A stretch of DNA of 64,000 nt from Grimontia kaedaensis (GCF_023746615.1 NZ_CP082275.1:3658001-3722000); one strand, 5' to 3'. Positions 25,124 through 34,252 are shown, counted from the first letter of the stretch. The notes: a model not told the origin generated them from the sequence alone. Translations and numbers: made by a program.

Positions 25124-26644
25124 TTAATCCTTTGAGACGGGTAAGGTCACAACATCATCATTCTCTTCTGTCGTATCTCTTTTCAGCATAGCCGGGCTGA
25201 TATCGCGCTTCACTTCCACACCCAGCGTTTTAAAGCTCTCCGCCTGACGCAGAATATTGCCACGCCCACTGGAAAGCTTGTTCACCGCGTTTTGATAGCT
25301 GTCTGACGCTTTATCGAGTGCCGAGCCCATGGCTTCCATGTCCGACACAAACAGACGAATTTTGTCGTAAAGCTTGCCGGCTTTTTCTGCAATCACGCGG
25401 GCATTCTGGTTCTGATGCTCAAAGCGCCACAAATTATTGATGGTACGGAGCGCCACCAGCAAAGTGGTTGGGCTCACCAACATGATGTTGTGGTCCAGCG
25501 CTTCTCGGATAAGGGAGGGCTCAGCCTCGATGGCAATCTGGAATGCAGGTTCAACAGGAATAAACATCAGCACATAATCGAGGCTTTGAATGCCATGAAG
25601 CTGATGGTAATCCTTACGGCCAAGACCACGGATATGACCGCGAATGGCGGCAATGTGCTCACGTAGTGCGCTGTCTTTATCCACCAACGATTCAGCGTGG
25701 TAATAACGTTCATACGCCACCAAGGCCATCTTGGCATCAATCACCACATCCTTCCCTTGCGGCAAGCGTACGATGACGTCTGGCTGGTAGCGTTTACCCT
25801 GCTCGTTCTCAAGGCTGACCTGAGTTTCGTATTCATACCCTTCACGAAGTCCGGACTCTTCCAGCACGCGGGCCAGAACCACTTCCCCCCAGTTGCCCTG
25901 CTGCTTGTTGTCGCCTTTGAGCGCCTGAGTCAGGTTCACCGCTTCACGGGTCATGGCCTCATTAAGCTGCTGGAGGTTTTTGATTTCATGCACCAGGGTG
26001 TGACGCTCTTTGGCTTGCTCGCCAAAACTGTCGCTGACTTGCTTACGGAAACCTTCCAGCTCGTTTTTCAAAGGGCTAAGGAGAGATTTGAGACTCTGAC
26101 GGTTTTGCTCATCCACGGTGCGGGTTTTGTGGTCGAAGACTTTGTTGGCAAGGGCTTCAAACTGAACACGAAGACGCTCTTCTGCCCCTTCCAGCAGTTT
26201 GATTTTCTCTTCTGCGGCTTCGAGCTGCTCTTCGGTACGGGTTTGCTGCTCGCGAAGGGTCAGCTCCAGTGCGGCCTTGGTATCACGGAGGTTATCAACG
26301 GTATCGGCCAGTTGGGCTTTTTCGGCGCGCAGGGTTTCCATCTGGCGCAGCTTTTCTGCCGCTGCTGCGAGCTTGCCATATTGAGTGCGAAGCTCGGAGC
26401 TTAAGCGATCACGTTCCAGATCCATGCCATCAAGCTCATCCTGCAAGGTCTGGTTTTCGCCTTTCAGCCGACCAATCTCAGACTGGCTGTGCTTTTCGTC
26501 AGCTTCCCGCAATTGCTCATGCAAGGCCTGCAGATTTTGTTTTGCCATACGATGGTAAAGCGCTGCCAATAACGCTGTGAGACCTGCGCTAGCCCCTGCT
26601 GCCATCCATACCAGACTGTCTGAAAACAGCGCTTCAAGCTGCAT
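25124..26644 (-). CDS. rmuC: DNA recombination protein RmuC homologue
   Basis: The 506-residue protein starts with a transmembrane helix (about 12-30), continues with a long coiled coil (about 30-190) rich in Glu, Gln and Leu, and ends in the RmuC nuclease-like domain. That domain shows NKQQGNWGEVVLARVLEESGLREG, the DVIVRLPQGKDVVIDAKMAL core (PD-(D/E)XK-like Asp and Asp-Ala-Lys) and VLMFIPVEPAFQ. RmuC limits DNA inversions at short inverted repeats. Biochemical function is unproven. It precedes ubiE in many gammaproteobacteria. Confidence 0.92.
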   Translation of the reverse strand: MQLEALFSDSLVWMAAGASAGLTALLAALYHRMAKQNLQALHEQLREADEKHSQSEIGRLKGENQTLQDELDGMDLERDRLSSELRTQYGKLAAAAEKLRQMETLRAEKAQLADTVDNLRDTKAALELTLREQQTRTEEQLEAAEEKIKLLEGAEERLRVQFEALANKVFDHKTRTVDEQNRQSLKSLLSPLKNELEGFRKQVSDSFGEQAKERHTLVHEIKNLQQLNEAMTREAVNLTQALKGDNKQQGNWGEVVLARVLEESGLREGYEYETQVSLENEQGKRYQPDVIVRLPQGKDVVIDAKMALVAYERYYHAESLVDKDSALREHIAAIRGHIRGLGRKDYHQLHGIQSLDYVLMFIPVEPAFQIAIEAEPSLIREALDHNIMLVSPTTLLVALRTINNLWRFEHQNQNARVIAEKAGKLYDKIRLFVSDMEAMGSALDKASDSYQNAVNKLSSGRGNILRQAESFKTLGVEVKRDISPAMLKRDTTEENDDVVTLPVSKD

Positions 26645-26783
26645 GCCGATACCCTTTTATTTCCAATACGCTAACTGTATTGAAGGCTAATCAGACACTG
26701 GATAAATGTCCAGCTTTTCTATTGAGCAGATCTTACTCTAGACTGCCGCATTCTCTCCTTCATTTTTTATAAGTGATTCTCCT

Positions 26784-27665
26784 ATGAACGACCGCCTTGC
26801 GATTGGCTACGGATTGGCTGCGGTGCTCCTTTGGTCGACCGTCGCGACGGCTTTTAAAATCACCTTAAGCTACATGACTCCGATTCAGATGCTGGCTGCC
26901 GCCAGTGTGGTGTCGGCAATTTCTCTGGCTGCAGTGGCAGGCTTTCAGGGCAAGTTACACCTTCTGACGTCTACCTTTGCCAAACGACCGCTGTATTATC
27001 TGCTGCTCGGGCTTATCAACCCACTGATTTATTATCTGGTGCTGTTCAAAGCCTATGATTTGTTGCCCGCTTCCCTCGCCCAGCCATTGAACTACAGCTG
27101 GGCGATCACCCTGACTCTTATGGCAGCGGTATTCTTAGGCCAGAAAATTCGTAAACAGGATTGGATTGCGGCAGCGCTGGGTTATGCCGGTGTGGTGGTC
27201 ATTGCCACCAAAGGGGATATCTTCGGCCTGCAATTCGACAGCCCATTGGGTGTCGGGTTGGCGCTGCTTTCCACGGTTTTGTGGGCGGGTTACTGGATTT
27301 TGAATGCAAAAAACCAAGCCGACCCAGTGATTGGGTTGCTGCTTGGTTTCTTACTTTCTTTGCCGTTTTCGATTGGACTTAGCCTTTACACCAGCGACTG
27401 GAGTGGCATTCCATGGCAAGGCTGGGCGGCAGTGACCTATGTCGGTCTGTTTGAGATGGGCATTACTTTTGTGCTTTGGCTGAATGCCATGAAGCTTGCC
27501 ACCAATACCGCCAAGATCAGTAACCTGATCTTTATTTCGCCTTTTATTTCGCTGATTTTGCTGTCGCAAATTATTGGAGAACAAATTCATCAAACAACCT
27601 TAATCGGTCTGGTGATGATTGTTGTCGGTTTGCTGATTCAGCAGCGAAAAGGGAAAGCGAAATAA
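26784..27665 (+). CDS. DMT superfamily transporter with two EamA domains
   Basis: The 293-residue protein has about ten hydrophobic helices arranged as two EamA repeats (about 5-137 and 150-287). The first ends in LAQPLNYSWAITLTLMAAVFLGQKIRKQDW, and the conserved second-half WLNAMKLATNTAKISNLIFISPFISLI is clear. Such proteins export amino acids or other small metabolites; the substrate cannot be read from sequence. Its stop abuts the stop of the convergent H-NS-like gene with no spacer, so there is no room for a terminator. Confidence 0.85.
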   Translation: MNDRLAIGYGLAAVLLWSTVATAFKITLSYMTPIQMLAAASVVSAISLAAVAGFQGKLHLLTSTFAKRPLYYLLLGLINPLIYYLVLFKAYDLLPASLAQPLNYSWAITLTLMAAVFLGQKIRKQDWIAAALGYAGVVVIATKGDIFGLQFDSPLGVGLALLSTVLWAGYWILNAKNQADPVIGLLLGFLLSLPFSIGLSLYTSDWSGIPWQGWAAVTYVGLFEMGITFVLWLNAMKLATNTAKISNLIFISPFISLILLSQIIGEQIHQTTLIGLVMIVVGLLIQQRKGKAK

Positions 27666-27956
27666 TCAGGCGCTGCGCTGCGCGAGATAGTCGCGCAGCT
27701 CATCGACAGAAATACCGTCGTTTGCCAGCTCTTGCGCCAATTCCAGCACACGCTCACCTTTGCGCTCATCAATCACTTTATTGAACTGGTGTACCAGCTC
27801 GCGAAGACCACTGATTGGCACCTGACGCGCGGCGCTTTTTACGCGCTCTTCACTCATGCCGCTCAATTCAGTGAGCAATTTACCGAACATCATTTTTTCC
27901 GGAGATTCTTCTAGCATCTCCAGATGACGAGCTAATTCAATTGTCGACATCGACAT
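27666..27956 (-). CDS. Small protein resembling the H-NS oligomerisation module, no DNA-binding domain
   Basis: The family is not known to me. From ATG 27956 (or 27950) the protein is 96 residues, nearly all predicted helix. Its last third, ELVHQFNKVIDERKGERVLELAQELANDGISVDELRDYLAQ, resembles the end of the H-NS dimerisation region (VVNERREE, then a DGIDPNELL-type turn). The H-NS C-terminal DNA-binding loop (TGQGR) is missing. If the likeness is real, it could be an H-NS partner or antagonist, as truncated H-NS forms are. A GTG at 28022 would add a basic N-terminal stretch, but it falls inside a structured element and lacks a good ribosome site. The gene is convergent with the EamA exporter. 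Confidence 0.6.
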   Translation of the reverse strand: MSMSTIELARHLEMLEESPEKMMFGKLLTELSGMSEERVKSAARQVPISGLRELVHQFNKVIDERKGERVLELAQELANDGISVDELRDYLAQRSA

Positions 27957-27990
27957 AATATTCAACTGCCTGTGTATGTATTTACGAAGG

Positions 27991-28057
27991 AGTGTGCGAA
28001 CAGCCTTTGATTTGGCTGGCACCCCGAAATCGGGAAGATCTGAGAAATTCGCACACT
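27991..28057 (-). ncRNA. Candidate structured 5' leader (three-way junction) of the H-NS-like gene
   Basis: The minus-strand RNA would fold into a closing 10-bp perfect stem AGTGTGCGAA/TTCGCACACT. Inside it are two hairpins, CCCG-AUUU-CGGG and CAGCC-(8)-GGCUG. The element ends 34 bases before the ATG at 27956. It matches no riboswitch consensus I know. Self-complementarity is seen directly; function is inferred. Confidence 0.45.
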
Positions 28058-28083
28058 AAATATACTTCCCAAGCCAAATAAGC

Positions 28084-28122
28084 AACAAAAAAATACCCGC
28101 TAATGAGCAATTAGCGGGTAAA
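28084..28122 (-). terminator. Terminator downstream of the Bcr/CflA gene
   Basis: TACCCGCTAAT pairs perfectly with ATTAGCGGGTA around GAGCA. On the minus strand the stem is followed by seven T, and it lies about 65 bases after the transporter stop. Confidence 0.88.
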
Positions 28123-28186
28123 TGGTGGAATAACGGTTGTCGAGACCGTCGCGCTTTTCGCGTCTTATTAGTGAATTCGCTAAGTT

Positions 28187-29383
28187 TTACGCTTCTGCGG
28201 TATGCCAGCGTTTACCTTTCGACGACCACAGCAGTAAAAGGCCTGGTGCCAGCAGCAACATGTGAAAGACCAGAAGGTGTGGCTCAGAGAGACCTGCGCG
28301 TTGTGTCAGGCTGACCAACACACCTGCACCACTCATCTGGAAAAGACCTAGCAGTGCGGCTGCCGTGCCCGCGCGTTGACCAAACGGCTCCAGCGCTTTA
28401 CCCGCCGCTGAGCCCAGAATCCAGGCGAAACCAAATGATGACAGGAAGACAGGTACCATAAATGCCCAAGCCGCTTGTGTGGTACTGAGTACTGCCATCA
28501 GGCCACCTGCAAACACCAATAGCAGCATGCCCGCATTCAGGGTTTTACGGCTGCCAAATTTGTCCATCACTTTAGGTGCCGACATGGATGCCGTAATGTT
28601 CAGCACCGCATTGACACCAAACCACAGGGTGAATTGCTCCATGGTAAGACCAAGACCATTAATCAGGCGAACCGGCGCTGAGGTGACGTAAGCCAAAATA
28701 ACTGACATCGCCAACATGCAAAGCACAGCGTGATACACAAACACTGGCTCTTTCAAAACCTGCCAATAACGAGAAGGGCTCAGCAGTTTGCCACTGCTGT
28801 CCGTGTCTGCCGGACGGGTTTCACGGAACAGAGTCAATACAAGTACCAAGGCCACCAGCGCATACGCCATCATAAAGCTGAAATTTGAACGCCAGCCAAA
28901 CTGCGCCGTCAACCATGCGCCCAAAAGCGGCGCCAGCGCAGGAATGAAACAGATAGCGCCGTTAAGGTAGCTGATCATCTGCCCGCTTCGTTTACCGCCA
29001 AAACTGTCACGCACGGCAGCGAATGCACACACAGAAGTTGCACAAGCGCCTGCACCTTGCATCAGACGGGCAAAAAGCAGCGCATCCAGCGAGCTTGCAA
29101 CCCAGGCAAAGCCCGAGCTCAAGCTGTAAATCACGATACCAGCTATCGCGACTGGCCGGCGACCATAGCGGTCTGCCAAAGGTCCTGCTAGAAGCTGGCC
29201 AAGACCCAGACTCACCATAAACCAGGAAATAGTGTCCTGAATTCGGGTAGAGGCCACATCAAACTCTGCCGCCATCAGTGGCATCGCAGGCAAGTAAATA
29301 TCGATTGCCAGTGGGCTAAACAGCACCAGCAGGACCATGAGCGCCACAAGTCGGCTATCAGGCTTGGAAGAAGGGGTAGACAT
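28187..29383 (-). CDS. Bcr/CflA family MFS drug-efflux transporter
   Basis: The 398-residue major facilitator protein has 12 predicted helices. It shows the Bcr/CflA N-terminal pattern FSPLAIDIYLPAMPLMAAEF, motif A GPLADRYGRRPVAIAG between helices 2 and 3, and the motif C region with conserved Gly/Pro (CFIPALAPLLGAWLT) that marks drug:H+ antiporters. Members export bicyclomycin, chloramphenicol, sulfonamides or metabolites; the substrate here is unknown. It is divergent from a LysR regulator 100 bases away, which is a likely regulator. Confidence 0.9.
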   Translation of the reverse strand: MSTPSSKPDSRLVALMVLLVLFSPLAIDIYLPAMPLMAAEFDVASTRIQDTISWFMVSLGLGQLLAGPLADRYGRRPVAIAGIVIYSLSSGFAWVASSLDALLFARLMQGAGACATSVCAFAAVRDSFGGKRSGQMISYLNGAICFIPALAPLLGAWLTAQFGWRSNFSFMMAYALVALVLVLTLFRETRPADTDSSGKLLSPSRYWQVLKEPVFVYHAVLCMLAMSVILAYVTSAPVRLINGLGLTMEQFTLWFGVNAVLNITASMSAPKVMDKFGSRKTLNAGMLLLVFAGGLMAVLSTTQAAWAFMVPVFLSSFGFAWILGSAAGKALEPFGQRAGTAAALLGLFQMSGAGVLVSLTQRAGLSEPHLLVFHMLLLAPGLLLLWSSKGKRWHTAEA

Positions 29384-29422
29384 AAAGAACTCCTGATGAT
29401 TTAAGGCGGAGTGTAGTGGGAT

Positions 29423-29475
29423 TTTGATATGAACAAAAATGGTTTATATTCAGGTCAGACATTCCCATTAGGAAT
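29423..29475 (+). promoter_or_regulatory. Predicted promoter and LysR-type operator before the LysR gene
   Basis: TTTGAT and TATATT (29423-29428, 29445-29450) with a 16-base spacer form a possible promoter. Downstream, ATTCC-CATTA-GGAAT (29461-29475) is a perfect inverted repeat containing the T-N11-A pattern typical of LysR operators, eight bases before the ATG. Confidence 0.4.
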
Positions 29476-29483
29476 AATGCTTA

Positions 29484-30455
29484 ATGAATCTTAACCAACT
29501 GCTGCGTTACGATCTCAGCCTGCTGATCTGTCTTCATGTGTTACTGGAAGAGAGCAACGTCACCCGCGCTGCGCAGCGTCTTCATCTCAGTCAATCGGCC
29601 GTCAGTAAAAACCTCGCCAAGCTTCGCGAACAGTTTGATGACCCCTTGTTTAACCGCACTTCCCGAGGCCTTTACCCAACGCCGAAAGCCTTGTCCTTAA
29701 AACCGGGACTGAAAAGCCTACTTGGGCACATTGAAGGGCTGACAGTCTCGGATGAATTCAACCCGGCAACGAGCGATCGCCGTTTTCACTTCTCACTGGT
29801 CGAAAGTGCCTATCCCCTGCTTCTTCCCCGATTTTTAGGTGAAATCCTCGACGCAGCTCCCTCAATCACGCTGGATACTCAGGCATGGAGCGGGCAAACT
29901 TTCGACGCCATGGCACGTGGTGAGGTAGATTTTGGCATTACGGGAAAAGACCTTAACCCTGCTGACGCCATGCTGACGATGATGCCGCCGAAAGGCATCA
30001 TCTATGAGGAGCTTTATCAGGATGAGCAACGGGTGATTGTGAGAAAAGATCACCCCGTGCTAAATGAAGCAAGATGGGATTTGGATACCTACCTGAAACA
30101 GCGACATGTTCAGGTCAGGTGTGATGGCAGCGATCGCTGGCTGCTTGACTATAAACTTGCAGAGCGGGGCATTGAGCGCGACATCGCGATGTATGTACCG
30201 GATTTCAACAGCGCTGCGAGCCTTTGCACCCATACCGACTTGGTGTTTACCGCGCCGGCGCATTTTGCAGCAGCCGTCGCTAAGCAACTCAATTTACACG
30301 TGTTGTCATTGCCAACACCTTTACCACCCATGGCATATACCCTGTTCTGGCATCAAAGTCAGCAATCCGATCCTGGTCATAGCTGGTTACGGCAGCTGAT
30401 TATTTCACGTTGTCGACATATGACAGAAATTGCAGCGGCAGATGAAAACAGATAG
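29484..30455 (+). CDS. LysR family transcriptional regulator
   Basis: The 323-residue regulator has the N-terminal winged helix-turn-helix of the family: LRYDLSLLICLHVLLEESNVTRAAQRLHLSQSAVSKNLAKLREQF at residues 7-51, then FNRTSRGLYPT. The rest is a periplasmic-binding-fold effector domain (about 90-300). It is divergent from the Bcr/CflA exporter, with which it probably forms a regulator-transporter pair, and is followed after 48 bases by the aminopeptidase gene on the same strand. The effector is unknown. Confidence 0.9.
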   Translation: MNLNQLLRYDLSLLICLHVLLEESNVTRAAQRLHLSQSAVSKNLAKLREQFDDPLFNRTSRGLYPTPKALSLKPGLKSLLGHIEGLTVSDEFNPATSDRRFHFSLVESAYPLLLPRFLGEILDAAPSITLDTQAWSGQTFDAMARGEVDFGITGKDLNPADAMLTMMPPKGIIYEELYQDEQRVIVRKDHPVLNEARWDLDTYLKQRHVQVRCDGSDRWLLDYKLAERGIERDIAMYVPDFNSAASLCTHTDLVFTAPAHFAAAVAKQLNLHVLSLPTPLPPMAYTLFWHQSQQSDPGHSWLRQLIISRCRHMTEIAAADENR

Positions 30456-30503
30456 CTTAGACAACCAAAGACCCCTATACGATCACCCAAATAAGGACGA
30501 AGA

Positions 30504-32291
30504 ATGCACGCCATTATTGCGCAGCGCGTCGATGCATTGAGACGCTGGCTGGAAGAACAGGCACTGGACGCTCTGATCATTCCTCATGAAGACGAATTTC
30601 TCGGCGAATACATCCCCGAGCACAATGAGCGCCTCCACTGGGCGACAGGTTTTACTGGCTCAGCGGGCGCGGCTGTTATCGCGCGAGATAAAGCCGCGAT
30701 GTTTGTTGATGGCCGCTACACGGTACAGGTACGCAAGCAAGTGCCTGGTGACATTTTCGAATACCGTCATCTGATTGAAGAGCCTGCCCTGCAATGGCTG
30801 CAAGACAATCTGCCTAAAGGCAGCAAAGTGGCCGTTGACCCGCGCCTTCACAGCGCGAACTGGCTGGCATCTGCCGAGAAACTGGTCGAGGGTAAGCTGG
30901 ACTTGGTGTGTGTAGATACCAACCCGGTCGATACTGCATGGCACGATCGTCCTGCACCCCTGCTGACCGATGCAAGGCTGATGGGTACCAACATTGTGGG
31001 TCAAAACAGCGAAGATAAACGCCGTGTAATCGGTACTGCGATTGCTAAATCCGGCGCTGATGCAGCGCTTTTAAGTCAGCTCGATAGCATCTGTTGGCTC
31101 CTGAATATCCGTGGTGGTGATGTATCACGTCTGCCTGTGGTGCTAGCCAGCGCTATCGTCAATGCCAAAGGCGAAGTCACCCTGTTTATCGACCCTGCGC
31201 GCCTGGCAGAAGGTTTCTCATCACATGTGGGCGAAGGCGTATCGGTCAAAGCCCCAGAAGCACTGGAATCGGCTCTGGCGGCACTCTCGGGCCAATCTGT
31301 GTTAGTCGACCCGCAAACCAGCAATGCCTGGGCAAGTCAGGTACTGAGTCAAAACGGTGCCATTATCGTTCACGCTGCAGACCCATGCATGCTGCCAAAA
31401 GCAGCCAAAAACGCGGTCGAGGTTGATGGCATGAAAGCAAGCCATATCCGCGATGGCGTGGCAGTCAGCCGTTTCCTTGCTTGGCTGGATAAAGAAGTCG
31501 CTGCGGGCAATCTGCCAAACGAAGCCGAGCTTTCTGACAAGCTCTACAGCTTCCGCAAACTGGATGAAACACTCGCTGATTTGAGCTTCGATACTATTTC
31601 AGCAGCAGGTGGCAATGCAGCTATGTGCCACTACAACCACCTGAATCAGCCAGAGCCGGGCGAGCTTGAACTGAACAATGTGTATCTGGTGGACTCAGGT
31701 GGTCAGTATCCGGATGGCACGACAGATATCACCCGCACGGTTGCGATTGGTGAGTGTGCTGATGAAGTGAAGCAAGCTTTCACTCTGGTACTGAAAGGCC
31801 ATATCTCTCTGGCAACTGCACGTTTTCCGAAAGGTACCGCTGGTAGCCAACTGGATGCCCTAGCGCGTCAGCACCTGTGGGCTAACGGCTTTGACTTCGA
31901 CCATGGCACAGGCCACGGCGTAGGTCACTTCCTAAGCGTCCATGAGGGCCCGCAGCGTATTTCCAAAGCCCCTAGCACAGTCGCACTACTGCCGGGCATG
32001 GTGCTGTCGAACGAGCCAGGTTATTACCGCGCAGATGCCTTTGGTATTCGTATCGAAAACCTGGAGTTGGTGGTAGAAGTGCCAACCCAGGGCGACATGA
32101 CTGTGCTTGGTTTCGAGTCATTAACCCGCGCTCCAATTGATCGCCGCTTGGTGGATGTGTCTTTATTGACTGACAGCGAGATTGCATGGTGGAACGATTA
32201 CCACCAGAAAGTGTGGCAGGACGTTAGCCCAGCACTGGAAGGTGATGACTTGGCGTGGCTTGAACAAGCAACTGCAGCACTTTCACGCTAG
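30504..32291 (+). CDS. M24 family Xaa-Pro aminopeptidase (aminopeptidase P)
   Basis: The 595-residue protein is the long aminopeptidase P form, with two creatinase-like N-terminal domains (about 1-300), the M24 pita-bread catalytic domain (about 310-525) and a C-terminal extension. The dinuclear metal ligands are visible: Asp in VDSGGQYPDGTTDITRT (two Asp), His in HGTGHGVGHFL, Glu in LSNEPGYY and Glu in GIRIENLELV. It removes N-terminal residues that precede proline. The LysR gene is 48 bases upstream. A bidirectional terminator separates it from thiH. Confidence 0.93.
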   Translation: MHAIIAQRVDALRRWLEEQALDALIIPHEDEFLGEYIPEHNERLHWATGFTGSAGAAVIARDKAAMFVDGRYTVQVRKQVPGDIFEYRHLIEEPALQWLQDNLPKGSKVAVDPRLHSANWLASAEKLVEGKLDLVCVDTNPVDTAWHDRPAPLLTDARLMGTNIVGQNSEDKRRVIGTAIAKSGADAALLSQLDSICWLLNIRGGDVSRLPVVLASAIVNAKGEVTLFIDPARLAEGFSSHVGEGVSVKAPEALESALAALSGQSVLVDPQTSNAWASQVLSQNGAIIVHAADPCMLPKAAKNAVEVDGMKASHIRDGVAVSRFLAWLDKEVAAGNLPNEAELSDKLYSFRKLDETLADLSFDTISAAGGNAAMCHYNHLNQPEPGELELNNVYLVDSGGQYPDGTTDITRTVAIGECADEVKQAFTLVLKGHISLATARFPKGTAGSQLDALARQHLWANGFDFDHGTGHGVGHFLSVHEGPQRISKAPSTVALLPGMVLSNEPGYYRADAFGIRIENLELVVEVPTQGDMTVLGFESLTRAPIDRRLVDVSLLTDSEIAWWNDYHQKVWQDVSPALEGDDLAWLEQATAALSR

Positions 32292-32309
32292 ATGGTTAAA
32301 CACCAAAGA

Positions 32310-32333
32310 AAAGAGCGCCGATTGGCGCTCTTT
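32310..32333. terminator. Bidirectional terminator between aminopeptidase P and thiH
   Basis: AAAGAGCGCC-GATT-GGCGCTCTTT is a perfect hairpin with T-rich flanks on both sides, between convergent genes. Confidence 0.88.
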
Positions 32334-32355
32334 GTTTATACAATAACACTGTTTA

Positions 32356-33483
32356 TTATCCAGAATATCCCTGCTCCCAATCCTTCCAAACCACCTCAAA
32401 ACCTGCCGCCTTCACTGCAGTTGCAACGGCACTCGCACTGCGCTCGTCAGAGACGGAAAACTGCTCCAGCTCAGGTTCATCATCGGCGTAACCTCCAGGC
32501 TGGGTTTTAGAGGCTGCTGACATCGAAGTGATCCCAAGCGGCAATACTTTATCCCGAAATTCAGGCGACTCTCGGGTCGATAGAGAAAGCTCCACTTCTG
32601 AGTTGAGCAACCTATAGGCACAGATAAGCTGAACCAGTTGTCGGTCCGTCATCACCGACTTTGGCTGTACCGCCCCCTCACAAGGACGGAGCCTTGGAAA
32701 GGAAATCGAGTAGCGGCTTCGCCAGTAGGTGCGTTCCATGTACTCAAGGTGACTGGCGACAAAGAAGCAATCCGTTCGCCACTCATCCAGTCCAATCAGA
32801 GCACCAATGCCAATCTTGTCGATACCAGCCCGAGCAAGTCTATCCGGCGTATCAAGACGGAAAGCAAAATCCGTCTTGTTGCCACGCAGATGATGTTCGG
32901 CATAGGTCGAGCGATTATAGGTTTCCTGATAGACCATCACTGCGTCTAAACCCAGACCTTTAAGCTCAGCATAGTCCGCCGTTTCCATCGGCTGGACTTC
33001 CATAGCGAGATAGCTGAAATGCTGCTTAATGGCAGGCACTGAGGTTCGAAAGTAGTCCATCCCCACTTTGGTTTGATGCTCACCAGTTACCAAGAGAATG
33101 CTGTCAAAGTTCATTGCTTTAATCGCTTCGCACTCGCGCTCAATGTCATCCAGCGATAGGGTACGACGCTTGATACGGTTTTCCATTGAAAAGCCGCAGT
33201 AGGTACAAGCATTGGCGCAAAGGTTCGACAGATAAAGCGGCACGTAGAAATTGACCGTATAGCCGAATCGACGTCTGGTCAGCGCTGCAGCTTGCTGCGC
33301 CATCGCTTCAAGGAAGGGCTCCGCAGCGGGCGAGATCAGCGCCTTGAAGTCTTCCAAGTTACGCTTTGGCTTAGCCAATGCCCGCTGAACATCCGCTTCC
33401 GTTTTGCTGTAAATCGAGAGACGGATATCATCCCAATTGAGCGTCTGCCAATGATCAGAAAAAGCCATATCTCCTCCCGTCAC
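32356..33483 (-). CDS. thiH: 2-iminoacetate synthase ThiH (radical SAM)
   Basis: The 375-residue radical-SAM enzyme cleaves tyrosine to dehydroglycine (2-iminoacetate) and p-cresol for the thiazole ring. The cluster motif is C-x3-C-x2-C in NLCANACTYCGFSMENRI, at about residues 88-95. Other ThiH blocks include LLVTGEHQTKVGMDYF and SFPRLRPCEG. It is the last gene of thiCEFSGH and overlaps thiG by four bases. This tyrosine route is the anaerobic-compatible alternative to glycine oxidase ThiO. Confidence 0.95.
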   Translation of the reverse strand: MTGGDMAFSDHWQTLNWDDIRLSIYSKTEADVQRALAKPKRNLEDFKALISPAAEPFLEAMAQQAAALTRRRFGYTVNFYVPLYLSNLCANACTYCGFSMENRIKRRTLSLDDIERECEAIKAMNFDSILLVTGEHQTKVGMDYFRTSVPAIKQHFSYLAMEVQPMETADYAELKGLGLDAVMVYQETYNRSTYAEHHLRGNKTDFAFRLDTPDRLARAGIDKIGIGALIGLDEWRTDCFFVASHLEYMERTYWRSRYSISFPRLRPCEGAVQPKSVMTDRQLVQLICAYRLLNSEVELSLSTRESPEFRDKVLPLGITSMSAASKTQPGGYADDEPELEQFSVSDERSASAVATAVKAAGFEVVWKDWEQGYSG

Positions 33484-34250
33484 GCCAGCTCATCAAGAAA
33501 AGCAGTGAGTGGGCTGGAGGCGACAGCTTGTTTTACCTGACCTGCTAAGCCTGACTCATGCGCAATGCGTCCTGCTTCTATGGCTAACTTGAAGGCCTTA
33601 GCCATCGCGACAGGGTCGGCTGCCGCAGCAATGGCTGTATTCACCAGCACCGCATCTGCACCTTTTTCCATCGCTTCAGCTGCATGGGAAGGGGCGCCTA
33701 TCCCAGCATCTACCACCACTGGCACTTTGGCCTGATCGATGATGATGTCGAGAAAATCCCTTGATGCCAGACCCTTATTGCTGCCAATAGGCGCACCGAG
33801 CGGCATCACTGCAGCACAACCAGCTTCTTCCAGATGCTTACAAAGCACAGGATCGGCGTGGCAATATGGCAGCACCACAAAGCCTTCTTTGACCAGTGCT
33901 TCAGCCGCTTTCAAAGTTTCAATTGGGTCAGGCATCAGGTATTTAGGATCAGGATGAATTTCGAGCTTCAGCCAGTTAGTTCCCAACGCCTCACGGGCAA
34001 GTCTTGCGGCAAAAATGGCTTCCTTCGCTGTTTTTGCACCCGACGTGTTAGGTAACAGATTCACGCCCGACGCAATCAGCGGTGCCAGAATGTCATCATC
34101 ACGCTTTTGGATATCGACACGTTTTAGCGCCATGGTAACTAACTCGGAGCCACTTTCGGCGATGCTCTCTGCCATCATCTGGGTGCTTGAGAACTTTCCT
34201 GTTCCGGTAAACAGGCGAGAGGAAAATGTTTTATCTGCAATTTTCAACAT
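33480..34250 (-). CDS. thiG: Thiazole synthase ThiG
   Basis: The 256-residue TIM-barrel enzyme combines dehydroglycine, 1-deoxyxylulose-5-phosphate and ThiS-thiocarboxylate into the thiazole phosphate. Diagnostic sequences are FSSRLFTGTGKF near the start, LVTMALKRVD with the Schiff-base Lys region, LPNTSGAKTAKEA, and VDAGIGAPSHAAEAMEKGADAVLVNTAIA. Its start is two bases from the thiS stop and its end overlaps thiH. Confidence 0.96.
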   Translation of the reverse strand: MLKIADKTFSSRLFTGTGKFSSTQMMAESIAESGSELVTMALKRVDIQKRDDDILAPLIASGVNLLPNTSGAKTAKEAIFAARLAREALGTNWLKLEIHPDPKYLMPDPIETLKAAEALVKEGFVVLPYCHADPVLCKHLEEAGCAAVMPLGAPIGSNKGLASRDFLDIIIDQAKVPVVVDAGIGAPSHAAEAMEKGADAVLVNTAIAAAADPVAMAKAFKLAIEAGRIAHESGLAGQVKQAVASSPLTAFLDELA

Positions 34251-34252
34251 GG

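Noticed and set aside
27957..28022. N-terminal extension of the H-NS-like protein from GTG 28022
   Set aside because: The GTG lies inside the structured element without a properly spaced Shine-Dalgarno; the ATG at 27956 is more plausible.
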